64,000 bases of DNA from Hymenochaete sp. R1 (taxonomy: Eukaryota; Basidiomycota; Agaricomycetes; Hymenochaetales; Hymenochaetaceae): NCBI GenBank assembly GCA_019400425.1, contig JAFREE010000106.1, positions 1-64,000 of the forward strand, in the 5' to 3' direction. The notes under the pieces are model-generated. The model was not told where the DNA came from, ran no database searches, and saw only the letters and a list, made by a program, of their open reading frames with translations. The position numbers were made by a program, and so were the translations under genes. How positions within the stretch are numbered: the first letter of the stretch is position 1; every line of letters begins with the position of its first letter. Of the stretch, positions 1 through 11,098 are shown in pieces.

Positions 1-4
1 CTTC

Positions 5-102
5 CTTCCTTTGCATGCGTTTGAGATGTGAAACTATTCCTTATGTTTCTATTATCTTCCTTTGCATGGTTTTGAGACATGAAACCATTCTATGTGTTTC
101 TT
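5..102. repeat. Imperfect tandem duplication of about 50 bp
   Basis: Two adjacent copies begin TTCCTTTGCATG and continue through a GTTTTGAGA-like and a GAAAC-ATTC-like segment to TATGTTTCT or TGTGTTTCT. The first starts near base 5 and the second near base 55. They differ at scattered positions. The repeat lies just downstream of the minus-strand ORF at 151-1047. I see no inverted ends, so it is not evidence for a transposon by itself. Confidence 0.5.
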
Positions 103-150
103 CGTCCTTCGTCTCATATATAACTTATTGAAACTTGTTTTACTTATATT

Positions 151-1047
151 TCAAGTAACGTCATCGTCTATTTCCATTACCTCTATGTTTGGATGGAATG
201 AGACATTGTCTAACTTTGCGCTTGAGGATTGAACTGAGCTTTCCCCTAACTTTGGTTTTCTGCGCAATACCGATCTATGTTTAGACGGTGGCTCTGGTAC
301 TAATTCTGAATCAGTAATCTTATCTGATTCTGAGCTGTCTTCTCGTTTGACTGGTTTTCCACCTAATCCTGTTACCTGTTCAATAGTTAATGGAACTATT
401 GGATTCGCTTCTGTATTCGCAAATGTTTGTATGCGTTCAAAGCCTTCTACTAGTCTAGGCAGGTTTGCTTTACCAAGCATAGTGGTGATCATGGATTCCT
501 TCGCATACCGAGTGTAGCATTCATCTACTGTAGTATATCCTTCTATTCCTAAGTTACGAAGGGTATTTATTATTCGCAACTTCATTACATTGCATGTTGC
601 TCTAATCCATGGTTGACCTTGTCTATCTTCGAGTATGTGTACCTCGATGTATGCATTGTTGCATGGTACTTGCCAATGCGCGCCTTCCCTGTATAATACT
701 AGGATACTCATGCGTACTACATGTCGCACGCTTGATTGATCAAAGAATTCTATATCATGTATCCATCCTGTTTTCCCTGGATAGTATACTGCAAATGATC
801 CTAAGTCTGGGTGAGGTCTATGCTGTATATTCATTGTTATGTCACGTCTTGATACTTCATCCATCATTGATAAAGTTGACATAGCTATGTTTACCATGTC
901 TTCTGCGCGTCTATGCGCTTGTCTGCATCTTGCACACATAGTGACCTTATTTGGTTTCTCATGATTCATCGCATTAATGGCTTCCGGAGTTGGTCTCTTT
1001 ATATTGTTACTGACTATACTCCACAGTCTGGCTGCTCTGTTCGACAT
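151..1047 (-). CDS. Hypothetical protein, 298 aa, single exon
   Basis: An uninterrupted reading frame of 298 codons in AT-rich DNA. I do not recognise the family. Near the N terminus is a CARC pair followed by a basic stretch (QAHRR). The middle is ordinary globular sequence and the C-terminal 70 residues are charged and Ser-rich, ending in an acidic tail (EIDDDV). There is no signal peptide or membrane segment. It has no introns, whereas nearly every confident gene here has several, and it sits in the same AT-rich block as a decayed RING gene. That suggests an accessory or element-derived gene rather than a core one. An unannotated transposon ORF or a lineage-specific gene are both possible. 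Confidence 0.5.
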   Translation of the reverse strand: MSNRAARLWSIVSNNIKRPTPEAINAMNHEKPNKVTMCARCRQAHRRAEDMVNIAMSTLSMMDEVSRRDITMNIQHRPHPDLGSFAVYYPGKTGWIHDIEFFDQSSVRHVVRMSILVLYREGAHWQVPCNNAYIEVHILEDRQGQPWIRATCNVMKLRIINTLRNLGIEGYTTVDECYTRYAKESMITTMLGKANLPRLVEGFERIQTFANTEANPIVPLTIEQVTGLGGKPVKREDSSESDKITDSELVPEPPSKHRSVLRRKPKLGESSVQSSSAKLDNVSFHPNIEVMEIDDDVT

Positions 1048-2246
1048 GGTGGTTCGAGTTTAAGAGACAATTACTTTACTCTTAGTGTCTCTGCTGCTTT
1101 TATACTGATTCCTAACAGTTGCTTTCGCACGACTAATCTATCTAGATGTTTCTCTACATCTGTAGATAGTTCCTGGTGTTTCTACGGCTCTGTATCTAAG
1201 AATACCATTGTCTATACACCGTATAAAAGGTTGCATAAGTCACGTGATCTTAAAAGTCACATGCGCGTGCTTTGCTTTATTGCTAACCCGTGTGAATGCC
1301 CTTCCGCATTATCTTACTTAGCAATTCCCATTGCTTACTTATTGCTTACTTAACAATTCCTTACTAACACTAAAGGGCAGTAGCTTTGCGAAGTAAGTGA
1401 TCGCTTAGTCATCAATCATTTAAAAGTCGTGATTCTAACAGGCTTCATCAACATCATTTGCAGATGCCTGAAATATAAATCTGCACTACAAGAATCTTCC
1501 GAAGACAGACAAAAAACTGTTCCATCAAGCAATTGGTATATTTACAGACACAGAAGAATGAGTACATTGTAAGCGAGTTAAACAAACCATGGATGCTATT
1601 GTAGATGAGTTAGTAGCTTTGCATGGCATTGATAACATTACGTGGGAGATGCTTTGTGCTTCTCAATAGGCTAAAGGCCTCAAAATATAATTAAAGCTTT
1701 TGTAGTACATCATGTCCTAGTTTTAGAAGCCTGATGTATTTAAATACACACCTTAACTTAAATGTTAATTACATGCTGTAACTTAAATGTGGAAGATTCA
1801 TGGAGTGTGTTTTATAAGTGAGTGTTGATCACTTTGGATATGACATACAGATTTTTGACTGCACTTCCGCAGTTCAAAACGAGTGTGCATAGCATTGATT
1901 TACGAAAAAAATATTATCATTGCCTTCTATAGCTATTTGGTTTTGCACTCCGACCTCGATTCAGTGGTGTGATTTCAAATGAAAGCAGACCGACTCACTC
2001 TTCCTCCTTCCATTCATCTTGTCATCGCTCACTCTTTCTCCCACTCTGCTTTTTCTCATTACTGGTGAGCATTTTGTTGTTCTTTATATTTAGTGTTTTG
2101 TTTTTCTTATGTTTTCCTAGTCCTACATTTAAAAAATGCATGCTTTTTTTAATGCGCTATACAATATCACTATCACCACTGTTGTGTTAAGTATGATCTT
2201 AGTAATGGGAGGGTGGGTCGGTGGTGTGTAGCAGCATCATGTGCAG
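1048..2246. other. AT-rich region without a recognised gene
   Basis: No convincing coding region. Short open frames at 1969-2190 and elsewhere are AT-rich and pyrimidine-rich and look fortuitous. A short direct repeat (TAACTTAAATGT) occurs twice near 1755-1795. A TCACGTGA palindrome lies near 1242. The composition differs visibly from the GC-rich DNA that begins just before 3000. Confidence 0.4.
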
Positions 2247-2554
2247 GCTGAAGATGGTGCAGACAGAGTAGAACAACAAGATGTGCTTTCTAACTATTCA
2301 ATATTTCATGTTTTTTCTCATTTGTATTAGGAGGAATGCGCAATCTGTCTGGAGGTGGTTATTCCATAAAACTCAATGACACTCCCTTATCATCATACAT
2401 TTTGCATGAGGTATGTTTTTTGTCTTGACTTTCACAGTTTGATATTGAGTTTTGGGAATTAAGTTGCATTGTAAATTGTCATGTAGATATGAAATGGTAT
2501 AGGACTCATTACTTATATACTTGCCCATGTTGCAGGGCTGAGTTTCAGAATTAA
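2247..2554 (+). pseudogene. Decayed RING-finger (C3HC4-type) E3 ligase fragment
   Basis: Three exon-like pieces resemble a RING domain. Bases 2247-2282 read as an acidic segment (AEDGADRVEQQD) followed by a plausible donor. After an acceptor ending at 2330 the frame reads EECAICLE, the first Cys pair of a RING. The same exon continues to LPYHHTFC, matching the usual LPCxHTFC with Tyr in place of a zinc-binding Cys. A TAA stop lies between these motifs. After another intron-like gap, 2519-2554 reads TCPCCRAEFQ and a stop, matching the last Cys pair. The stop, the lost Cys and a phase mismatch at the second junction suggest a dead copy of a RING ubiquitin ligase. An unusual splice form that removes the stop cannot be excluded. 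Confidence 0.45.
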
Positions 2555-3046
2555 AAGTGTATGTTCTTTTCTTTCTTCTTCTTCTTCTTTTGCCTCTATT
2601 GAGATACCATGTTCAGTGAATTGTACATTTCTGTGCAAACGATGGTGTGCATAGAATGAAAGAGTTTGGCACCTACAAATAAAGATTTTTTGTCTTATTT
2701 CAGTCTCTTTTTCATGTATTCCAATGTCAACACCACTCCCAATTCAATCACTAGTCTGTTTTGCTCCTGTATGGCTCCATTTTGCGTGATAACCATCCAT
2801 TGTAAGGGTATGGTCTTGTTTCAAATGAATGCTCATAAGCTTGATGATATAAGCACACTGACTGATGTAGTTCAATTATGTAAGGTTTTGACTAATGTAG
2901 TATTTCTAATTCTCTTATGTCATTTCGGCATCTATTTTAATTTTCTCCGGGTCTCTTGTTCCGGTCTTCCGGTTCTCCGTTACCCGAGCCGGTGATGGAA
3001 ACGGTGATGGATATGGAAATTAAACCGCACGTCCTCCCCAGAAACG

Positions 3047-3090
3047 ACGCGTGATGATGATTGCGCGTCGCGTCACGCGTTTTGGCGGGC
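3047..3090 (+). promoter_or_regulatory. MCB/E2F-like motif cluster upstream of SMC6
   Basis: Two ACGCGT hexamers (3047-3052 and 3075-3080) match the MluI cell-cycle box bound by the fungal MBF complex. The second is followed directly by TTTGGCGGGC (3081-3090), the classical E2F-type site. A CGCGAAA box of the SCB type abuts the SMC6 start codon (3438-3444). The motifs are seen; G1/S control of SMC6 is inferred from MBF biology. Confidence 0.5.
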
Positions 3091-3444
3091 GCTCGGCGCT
3101 ACTATTTGTCACACGCCTGCCCATGCTTCCATGCTTTCCTTTCGACTTGAAGGGCACCTCTGACTATCATCGACCTCACCTCGCCTCGCCCCGCCTCCAC
3201 GCACCGGGGCCTATTTTTTTCCTTTAAAATTTCTTTCTGTAAACCCCAAGTTATAGCTTCGACTCGTCGACTCGTCGTCGTCGTGGTTCTTCTGTGCGTC
3301 GCCCGGGCCGTCGCACCTCCTCAAACTTGAAAGTACTGGTGATTGTAGAGCAAGCTCTACTACTAGCTCTAATCAGTCTCCCTCCTCCATTCTCCAGGTT
3401 GCGTTCCAGCCTCGTTGACACAAAACAGAAACACAAAACGCGAA

Positions 3445-6400
3445 ATGGCGAAACGAAAGTCCCTCAGAGACCACGGAGGGTCCGCTTCGGACGGTGTCAA
3501 CGGTAACTACAACGATGACGACGGCGGCGACAGAGAGGAGGAGGAGGCACCGGCGAAGCGGTCACGCCTCGCACGGGATGGTTTTAGGGAGGGCCGAAAC
3601 GACGATGACCGAGGAAACGAGGAACAAGAACAAGAAGAGGAGGAGGACATGGACCAGGAAGAATCGGACGACGCGATCCAGTTCGAGAAGAAGTTTGGAG
3701 GACGTATAATCAAGCAGATATACACGCAGTCGCAAAGAGCTGGAGTACGTACCCGCGTTGGCGTTGGGGTTTCTTTTTTTTTGTTGGTCTCTGATCTCTT
3801 TTTTTTTTTTGGTTTTGGTTTTTGGTCTGTTTTGCCAATATGGTGGTATCATGGCGGCGTGCGGGTAGACTATAGCGAACGTGGGGATCATCTTGTCGTT
3901 GAGCATGCAGCAGTTTATGTGCCATGCCCACCTTTCGTTCGGCTTCGGGCAGCAGGTCAACTTCATTGTCGGTGCGGGACTTTGATTTTTCTCTTGTTCT
4001 TGCTCTATGCAAATCATCATATCTTTTTTTTTGCTCTTTTTTGTTGGGATAGGACATAACGGGAGTACGTTGCTTGATATGTCTACGTCTTACAAGACGG
4101 ATGCTTATGTGGGATGTTAGGTGGCAAAAGCGCCGTCCTCGCCGCTCTCACCATCGCGCTCGGCGGAAAGGCTAATTCCACGGGTAGAGGCTCAGGTCTC
4201 AAATCCTTCATCCAAGAAGGCAAAACGTGAGTTACCCTCAACACTCCCATACCACAATAATCGCTCAAAAAAATTGCCATCCCCCCCCCCCCCTCCTTCC
4301 TCCCGACTCTCCGCTCTCTCCCCTGACCCCTTAGGTGGTCAGAAGTCACCGTCGTGATCAAAAACGAAGGTGACGACTCGTTCAAGCCTGACTTGTACGG
4401 CACCGCCATCGCCATCACGCGCAGGTTCACCGTCGACGGGAGCAGCAGCTACAAGATCAAGAGCAAGGACGGCAAGACCGTCAGCACGAAGAGAGAGGAG
4501 CTGTCGGCGATTTGCGACCATATGAATATTCAGGTGGACAATCCGATCAATATTCTGAGTCAGGGTAAGTGCGAGGTTTATGGGAGTGGAAGATATGGTG
4601 TGAAAGATGCTGATGCTTGGTCGATGGATAGATGCTGCGCGTCAGTTCTTGAGTGCGTCGAAGCCGAAGGAGAAATACGAGGTATAAGTATCTTTTAAAA
4701 AAACTCTGTCTTTACGAATCATGTCCAGAGACTGATTCGTTTCTCATCTCTTACCGGCAGCTTTTCCTCAAAGGCACGCAACTTCGCCAATTGAGTGAAG
4801 AGTACGAGCTCTGTCGCGAGAACGTCACCAAGACGGAGAAGATCTTGGCTATGAAGAGAGAGGAGATTCCTGATCTGAAGAAGGCCGTCGATGACGCTCA
4901 ATCTCGGTACAAGAGTGCGAAGAAGGTCGTTGAGACGCAGGGCAAGATAGACGAATTGAATGTGGAGAAGGCCTGGTCGCACGTTCAGGCGAAGGAAAAA
5001 GTAAGTGGAAGCTCGTTCAGAGGTTTTTCTCGGCGACTTGGAAGTTGATCACGTACCTCTTCTTTTGTTCTTCTTTTAATTACCTTTTTTTTAAAAAGGA
5101 AGTGACGGACAAAATTGAAGACGTGGAGATGCAGAAGCGGAAAGTCGCCAAGTCTCAACAAAAAATGGATGACGCAAAAAAGGATTTCGACCGACACAGT
5201 GAAGCGATCGCTGCGGGTGAGAACGAGATTGAAGAACTCGGGGACATCAACCATTTGTTGGAGAGGAAAGAAGAGTTTGAAAGCCAGATGAACGCCAATA
5301 AAGAAAGGTTGAGGCAATTCAGAGTGAGGACCGCATTTTCAATAATCAGTCTTCCGCCTGATTTTGATTCTTCTTTTTGTTCTTCGCGTTCTTAGGAGGA
5401 GACGAAGAGAATGACTCAGGACATAAATGAGGCCAACAAAGCCATTAGCGAGAAGAAGAAACTGATTGCGGAAGAGGAGGCGAAACTTCAGCGCGACAAG
5501 CAAGCCGAGCAGGAAGAACGTCGCCGCAACATCGAGCAACTGAAAACCGCCCTGAAAAATGCGGAAGACCGGTTGCGCGAGACCAACGACGAGATCCGAG
5601 ACCTCGACCAACGAAAGAGCACAGTCAAGGCAGCCTTTGATGAAGCTTCAGCGAGCGTCAAAACGAATAAACAAGCCGCTGATACCTGCATTCAGGAAAG
5701 AGAACAGGTTGATAACCAAACGCGCGACTCGGTCAATATTTTCGGCCACAACATAGGGCAGCTGAGGGAGCAGATAAAAAAAGCACGGTGGCACGGGAAG
5801 ATGCCCGTTGGTCCTTTGGGGCTGTACGTGTCATTGAAGGATACGAAGAATCAACAATGGGCGGATATCATGCGTATCGTGCTCGCTCGCACAATGAATT
5901 CTTTCGCGGTAACTGATGCCAGAGATCAAGCCCTCCTCCGTCAAATGCTGAGCCAGAGTAATAAGTGCGTGCACATTTAAAGTGATTCCTTCTTATTTTG
6001 AATCACTCGTTAATTTTTTTTCTTCTCTCAGTCGACACATGTCGGTCATCGTTTCGGAAGACGATGCGTTCGATTATGGCTCTGGAGAACCTTCGGCCGA
6101 TGTGCGCACAATGCTGCGTGAGTTGAAGGTTCGTAGCCTCTATTTCTAACTCCTCGGCTGCAGAGGAGCTCACAGTATTCGACCGGCGCTAGTTTATGGA
6201 TGAATATGTGAAGCGTATCTTCATCAATCAAAATAGCATCGAGAGGACTGCACTGGCTCATACACGTCGCGAAGCCGAGGAAGTCAGCGGAAGAGTCTCG
6301 TCCCGTACCGCGTATTCATGCGATGATCTTTTCAGAGTTCTCTCCTATCCGTTGAGTTTAGCATTTGCAATGTGAGGGAAGGTCTTGAAAACTGAGAATG

Positions 6401-8261
6401 CATTTCATGCAGGGACGGCGGTTTTAGTTCCCAGCCTATGGACCGGATCGGGCATGCAGATCATAGGAAACGGTACTTCCTTAACGAAGACCCGCAAGAA
6501 CGGAGACAGTAAGTGTCGTACTCATACTGTGTCGATTACATGAAAGCTTATCTTTGTGAAGGCACTGGACAGAAGAAGGACAGAAATTCTTTTCTGCGCT
6601 TGAGGAAGCGGCGGCGCGAGCGAAGGAGGCAGAAAATGAATTGCGCGCTATCAATACCAGATTGAACGCGCTTCATGTAGGGATAGCCGATTATTTTGCT
6701 GTATCGAATTCTGACTCTGGCGCTTCTTTCTCGTAGTCAAGCTCCAAGACTTACGACAGGGAAGTGCATGGCACGAGACAAAAACTGAGAGCTCTGCAAG
6801 AGTATCAAGAGGATGTTCCAGTCAACATTGCCGCGCTAAACGCGTCAGTAGAGGTAAATACCTTTATTTCCCGGCATCGATTTAAAATAATCCAAGTTGA
6901 TTATTGTAGGAAGCTGAACAAGAGATCGAAAATATCAAAAACCAATATAAAATAATCGCTGAAAACAAACATACCGTCGATGCTGCTCAAAGAGAACTTC
7001 TGCAGAAGATTGAAGAAATGCGACCGCTGTTAGAGGACTTTGACAAGAAAAAGCAAGATATTCAGGTGGGGTTATATGATTCTCTTTGATGGTCTCTCTG
7101 CTCACGTACTTGTGGATAGTCGAGGATCGTGGAAATAGTTGGCGAGCGCGCGAAAGCCGATGCTACTGTGAAACAGTTTGAGCAGAGACAAAGAGGCGAG
7201 CAAAAAGTGCTTCAAGATTGCGAAGCGGCCGCGAAGCTGTTAGAAGAGGAATTTGAGGCACGTATCTAAAGAAGTATCCGAATATTTTAAGCCTTAATCA
7301 TTTGAGTAGATGTGGACTAGGCAGGCCGAAAATTTCTGTGATGGGCGACGTTTCCCCAACCCGAGACCTCTCGATGTGGTGGAACGCGAATACACATCTT
7401 TTCAAAAGGCTCTCAAGGCTCAGGAACAGGAGTGAGCATTCCTTAACATTCGTATTGCTTTTCGCTAATGGATGTTTGAAGATCGGGGATGTCCGTTGAC
7501 GAACTTCGGGATGCGGTGGTCAATGCCGAAAAAGTATACCAGGAAGCGAAGGTGAAGCTTCAGGAGCTCAACCATCTCAACAAGGTATGCGTCTCACTCA
7601 TAATGAAATCAGTAATCCCTAAAACCCAAGCACTTTTTCATGTCCAGGCTCTCAAGAATTCGATCACCCTTCGCATCGGCCGATGGATAGACTTCCGCCG
7701 GCACATTGCCCTCCGTACGAAGCTGTCCTTCCAATACCACCTCTCAAATAGAGGTTATTTCGGCAAAGTCATATTCCAGCATGATAAAGAAAAGCTTGAA
7801 ATGACCGTTCAGACGAACGAGCAAGCGTCTACACAGGGACTGAGCAAGGATCCAAGATCGTTGAGTGGTGGAGAGAAGTCCTTCTCGACCGTGTGCCTTC
7901 TGTTGTCCTTGTGGGAAGCAATTGGATGCCCCATAAGGTGCCTCGGTAGGTTTCTTATTGCCTGCGATGCAGAAACAGCGCCGAACCATCCTTCTCTTGA
8001 TCTAGACGAATTCGATGTGTTTATGGATGCCGTCAACAGGAAAATCTCTATGAAGATGATGGTAAGCGTCTCCTTCCTCTGATATAAATGCATGTGCCTA
8101 ACAAACCGCTTTTCTTTCTTGCAAAGGTTGACACGGCGACTTCATCGGACGGAAAGCAGTATCTTTTGATCACACCGCAGGATATGGGCACCATTAAATT
8201 CGGGTCCAACGTCCGTATACACCGCATGGGTGATCCCGAACGTGGACAGACTACGCTTTGA
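3445..8261 (+). CDS. SMC6: SMC6, structural maintenance of chromosomes protein 6
   Basis: ATPase subunit of the nuclear SMC5/6 complex, which acts in recombinational repair, restart of stalled forks and rDNA stability. I reconstruct 21 exons totalling 3426 nt, or 1141 residues, in line with the family. An acidic N-terminal tail of about 80 residues precedes the head, which contains FMCHAHLSFGFG and the Walker A motif GHNGSGKS. Two coiled-coil arms flank a hinge at about residues 450-560. The C-terminal head carries the signature LSGGEKSFSTV and the Walker B segment RCLDEFDVFMDAVNRK. All catalytic motifs are intact. Exon 3 (4053-4064) is only 12 nt and encodes part of Walker A. The intron at 7258-7309 starts with GC rather than GT. 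Intron 4 contains a run of 13 C. The SMC6 identification is firm; individual splice sites are inferred but keep frame throughout. Confidence 0.95.
4281..4293 (+). repeat. Homopolymer run of 13 C in a SMC6 intron
   Basis: Uninterrupted cytosines inside the 108-nt intron 4227-4334, followed by CT-rich sequence up to the acceptor. It probably serves as part of the polypyrimidine tract. Its exact length is prone to sequencing error. Confidence 0.8.
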
Positions 8262-8523
8262 GCTTCCGCACAAGCGTTGTGATCTTTGGTATCCGAATTG
8301 GCCTGGTCCAATATGTTCTGTCCCCTTCTAACATTTTGTCTTATTCGTTCCATTATGCTAGGTTACGCTAGATCTACTGCTTTACTTTCACTTTAATCAT
8401 TTAAGAATCATTTTAGTATAAGACCTTTCCTCCTGACATAGTTTCGATATCAGCAACCTTCACGGTAAGTGCTTGACGCTATCATGTCAAAGATTTCATG
8501 GAAACTGAACTACATCCAACCAG

Positions 8524-8787
8524 TACATCATCAACGTAAACGGTTCAGCCACCGAAGAACGTGGAACAACCCCATTTGTATTACTTTTCCTATTTGTCTC
8601 TCCCAAGCTCACAACTACTGAACCTGTCTTCGAAAATGCAATATCATTTGATCTTTTAGTTTTGGCTAGAGCTCTGAGCAAGGAACGGTCAACTTTTCGC
8701 GATCTCCTTCCGCCATCGTCCGTTGTTGACAGGCGCTCTCCACAATCCGGCAGCTTTAGTCCACACGGGGATACGGGCGATGAATAG
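8524..8787 (+). other. Orphan coding-like stretch downstream of SMC6
   Basis: An 88-codon open frame with no ATG runs from just after an acceptor-like CCAACCAG to TAG. It begins YIINVNGSATEER and includes PVFENAISFDLLVLARALS. A preceding exon-like piece ends at about 8464 in TCAGCAACCTTCACG, before a good GTAAGT donor, and joins in phase. The 5' part would have to overlap the SMC6 3' end at 8261, leaving little room for a full gene. It may be the last exons of a truncated gene. An FE-L-L pattern is reminiscent of the C-terminal half of DUF6533 proteins, and the intact DUF6533 gene lies next door, but this is only a guess. The 128-codon antisense frame here looks weaker. Confidence 0.3.
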
Positions 8788-9208
8788 TACCGGGCACCTC
8801 CGCCGCCCTTTCCTTTGGCGCACTGGTGTCGCTGGTGTATCGCTAAGCCAATACGTCTTCGTGACCTTCCAGTACAAAGCAAGGAATGAAGCGTGTATCT
8901 GATGTCAGCGGCAACTCGACACTTAGCTCATTGACGGCTTCCCTCAGCTTCTGGAAATCCAGACTTGCAGTCTGATCACTGCGTTGCCAGCTCAACTCCT
9001 ATCATACCTCGCGGCCTTGTGGCTGCCTGATCTTGATACGGTTTAGCATCCTGCTGCGCCGCGGCGTTACATACTATCAACGGAAGTCCATAACATACGT
9101 TTTCTTTGTTCGTCTACTTGTACAAAGCTTCTTCTTTTCTTCTTCGATGAACGCGAACAGATAGAATAGAACTCTCACGGCGCCGACAACTTTATCGTAT
9201 GATGGGTG

Positions 9209-9215
9209 TATAAAA
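9209..9215 (+). promoter_or_regulatory. TATA box upstream of DUF6533 gene
   Basis: TATAAAA lies 91-97 bases before the inferred ATG at 9306, a normal position for a fungal TATA element. The rest of 8788-9305 shows no gene. Confidence 0.5.
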
Positions 9216-9305
9216 GCAGCTGGCTCCGTACTCTGACGGCCGTCGTGGTAGCCTTTTCTTTCACTCCATATCTTTAACTTGAAGGCAGTATCTGCCTAAG
9301 CTCGT

Positions 9306-11098
9306 ATGAGTGCAGACCCTTCCATTGAACAAAGCGTTTTCTTTGCGTAAGTCAGTTTCCATAACTACGGAACCGTCAATGTACGAACTAATCTTGCGAC
9401 GCGTTTAGAAATGTCGCGCAATATTACGCAGTGGGTAGCTACGGTTCGTTGAAAAGTTGCACCATCATGGCATTTCGTTCATTTGACGATCAACCTCACT
9501 TGCTTTTCTCATTCAAGCAATGGCAGTTTACGAATACCTGATCACATTTGACCGGGAAGTGGATGTGTTTTGGAGCACTCATTTCAGTCCTATCAAGATT
9601 CTATGGTTTCTTGTTAGTGTACCTGTCTGCCTTGGAGGACGTTGACGCTAACTGACGATAGAATCGCTACGGGCTACACGTAGCAATGATACCTGCCGTT
9701 GCTGGTAAAGGCTCTTTATTCTTACTATACTACCCGTGATCAACGCTGTTAATCCGTTCATTAGCCAGTTTTGTGACAATGTCAGTAGAGGTAACCTGCC
9801 TTTTATTCGTCAAAAGTATATTGACTAACTCCAGGCGCCCTGCTCAATTTTCTAACTTCGGAATATAGCAGTACGTACCCTTACCTTTCTTCGCGCCCTT
9901 CGCGCCCTTACCTATACTCTACTCTATCTCCAGATGTAGTCGCGTGGTGACGTTTTCGGGCGCGATGCTAGTGGTTTTAAACATGACATCGGACATCACA
10001 ATGGCTATACGCGTTTATGCAATGTATGGGCGATCGAGAGTGAGTATGATGGCTTTTACATTTGTTTGACATATTCTTGAACCGAGATTGCGGATTTTTT
10101 TGAAGTGCATCATTGCTCTTCTCCTCCCTGCTCTTCTCGCCGAGCTCGGGATTGAAAGCGTGAGTGAAGAAAGAAGAGGCGCGGCAAGTGCAAAAAACTC
10201 ACGATGATCCAGTGGGCAGTCCAGGGTATCGCGCCCGCTCCTCTCCCTAAAGGTTCTTGCTAGTTTCTTTTATACATGTACCAATTCGGCAATCTATCTG
10301 ACACCAGTCTAGGAATTAAAGGATGCGTATTAACAGGCAAGCCCGATATGTATGTGACGGACTACCCTATCTCTTCATGCATTTACTCACGTATCGCATC
10401 TGAACAGCGGCGATAGTCAGTAATAATATCTGGATTTTCTGTGCCCAATCACAAATATTGAAAATTCGATAGGATTTGCCGTACTTTGGATCGGTCAACT
10501 CGTCTTTCCTGCCGCTGTATTCGTCCTAACAGCCGTGAAAACTGCCCATTTCAGACTTGACGGGCAGGTCAGAAGTAACCTGGTACATGCCATTTTTAAG
10601 GATGGTGTCATGTACTTTTTGTGAGTCCCAGTTGCAGAGATTATATGAAACGCCTCTGACGGATTATTTGTATGGGTTTTAGAATCATTTTTATCGCAAA
10701 CTTGGTCAACGTTTTAATGTACACCGTAAGTCCTTTACTTGATCGCTCGCATCTATACAGAATCAAGCACAGTTTTCTTTTTACACAGACATCCACAGTA
10801 ATATTTTCATCCTAGTGTTTGTAAGCTCACTCATAATAATTCTTTGTAGGGACCTCTCAAGACCGTCAACGGCGCCTTCACCAACATCATCACATCCTTG
10901 ATGATCTGTCGCTTGATGCTAAACCTCAAGTATCATCTTAGCCAGGACACAGACGTCTACATTTCACCTCCAGCTACTCCTCTAGCCTTTACTTTTCGGT
11001 CGGAACTTCGCTCAGAATTCGACGCCGTGGAAACGAGACATATCGAAGGAAGTGTAAATAGGAGTTACGAGCTGCGGTCGGTTGCAGCGGATGCTTGA
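9306..11098 (+). CDS. DUF6533 family multi-pass membrane protein
   Basis: Start MSADPSIEQ, then the DUF6533 hallmark AVYEYLITFDREVDVFW and further hydrophobic segments (CIIALLLPALLAELG, FAVLWIGQLVFPAAVFVL). Near the end is TSLMICRLMLNLK and a polar C-terminal tail of about 50 residues. Around ten short introns. Proteins of this family have about seven membrane segments and are numerous in Agaricomycetes; their function is unknown. I cannot fix the splicing between about 9780 and 9952. The simplest reading uses one long intron from GTCAGT to the acceptor ending CTATCTCCAG and gives VTICSRVVTF; other options hit stops. A damaged exon there is possible. It is a paralogue of the minus-strand gene at 28367-30598. 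Confidence 0.75.

Noticed and set aside
609..1353. Plus-strand open frames opposite and beside the 298-aa ORF
   Set aside because: Shorter, Cys/Leu-rich, overlapping the longer minus-strand frame, and without domain or splice signals.
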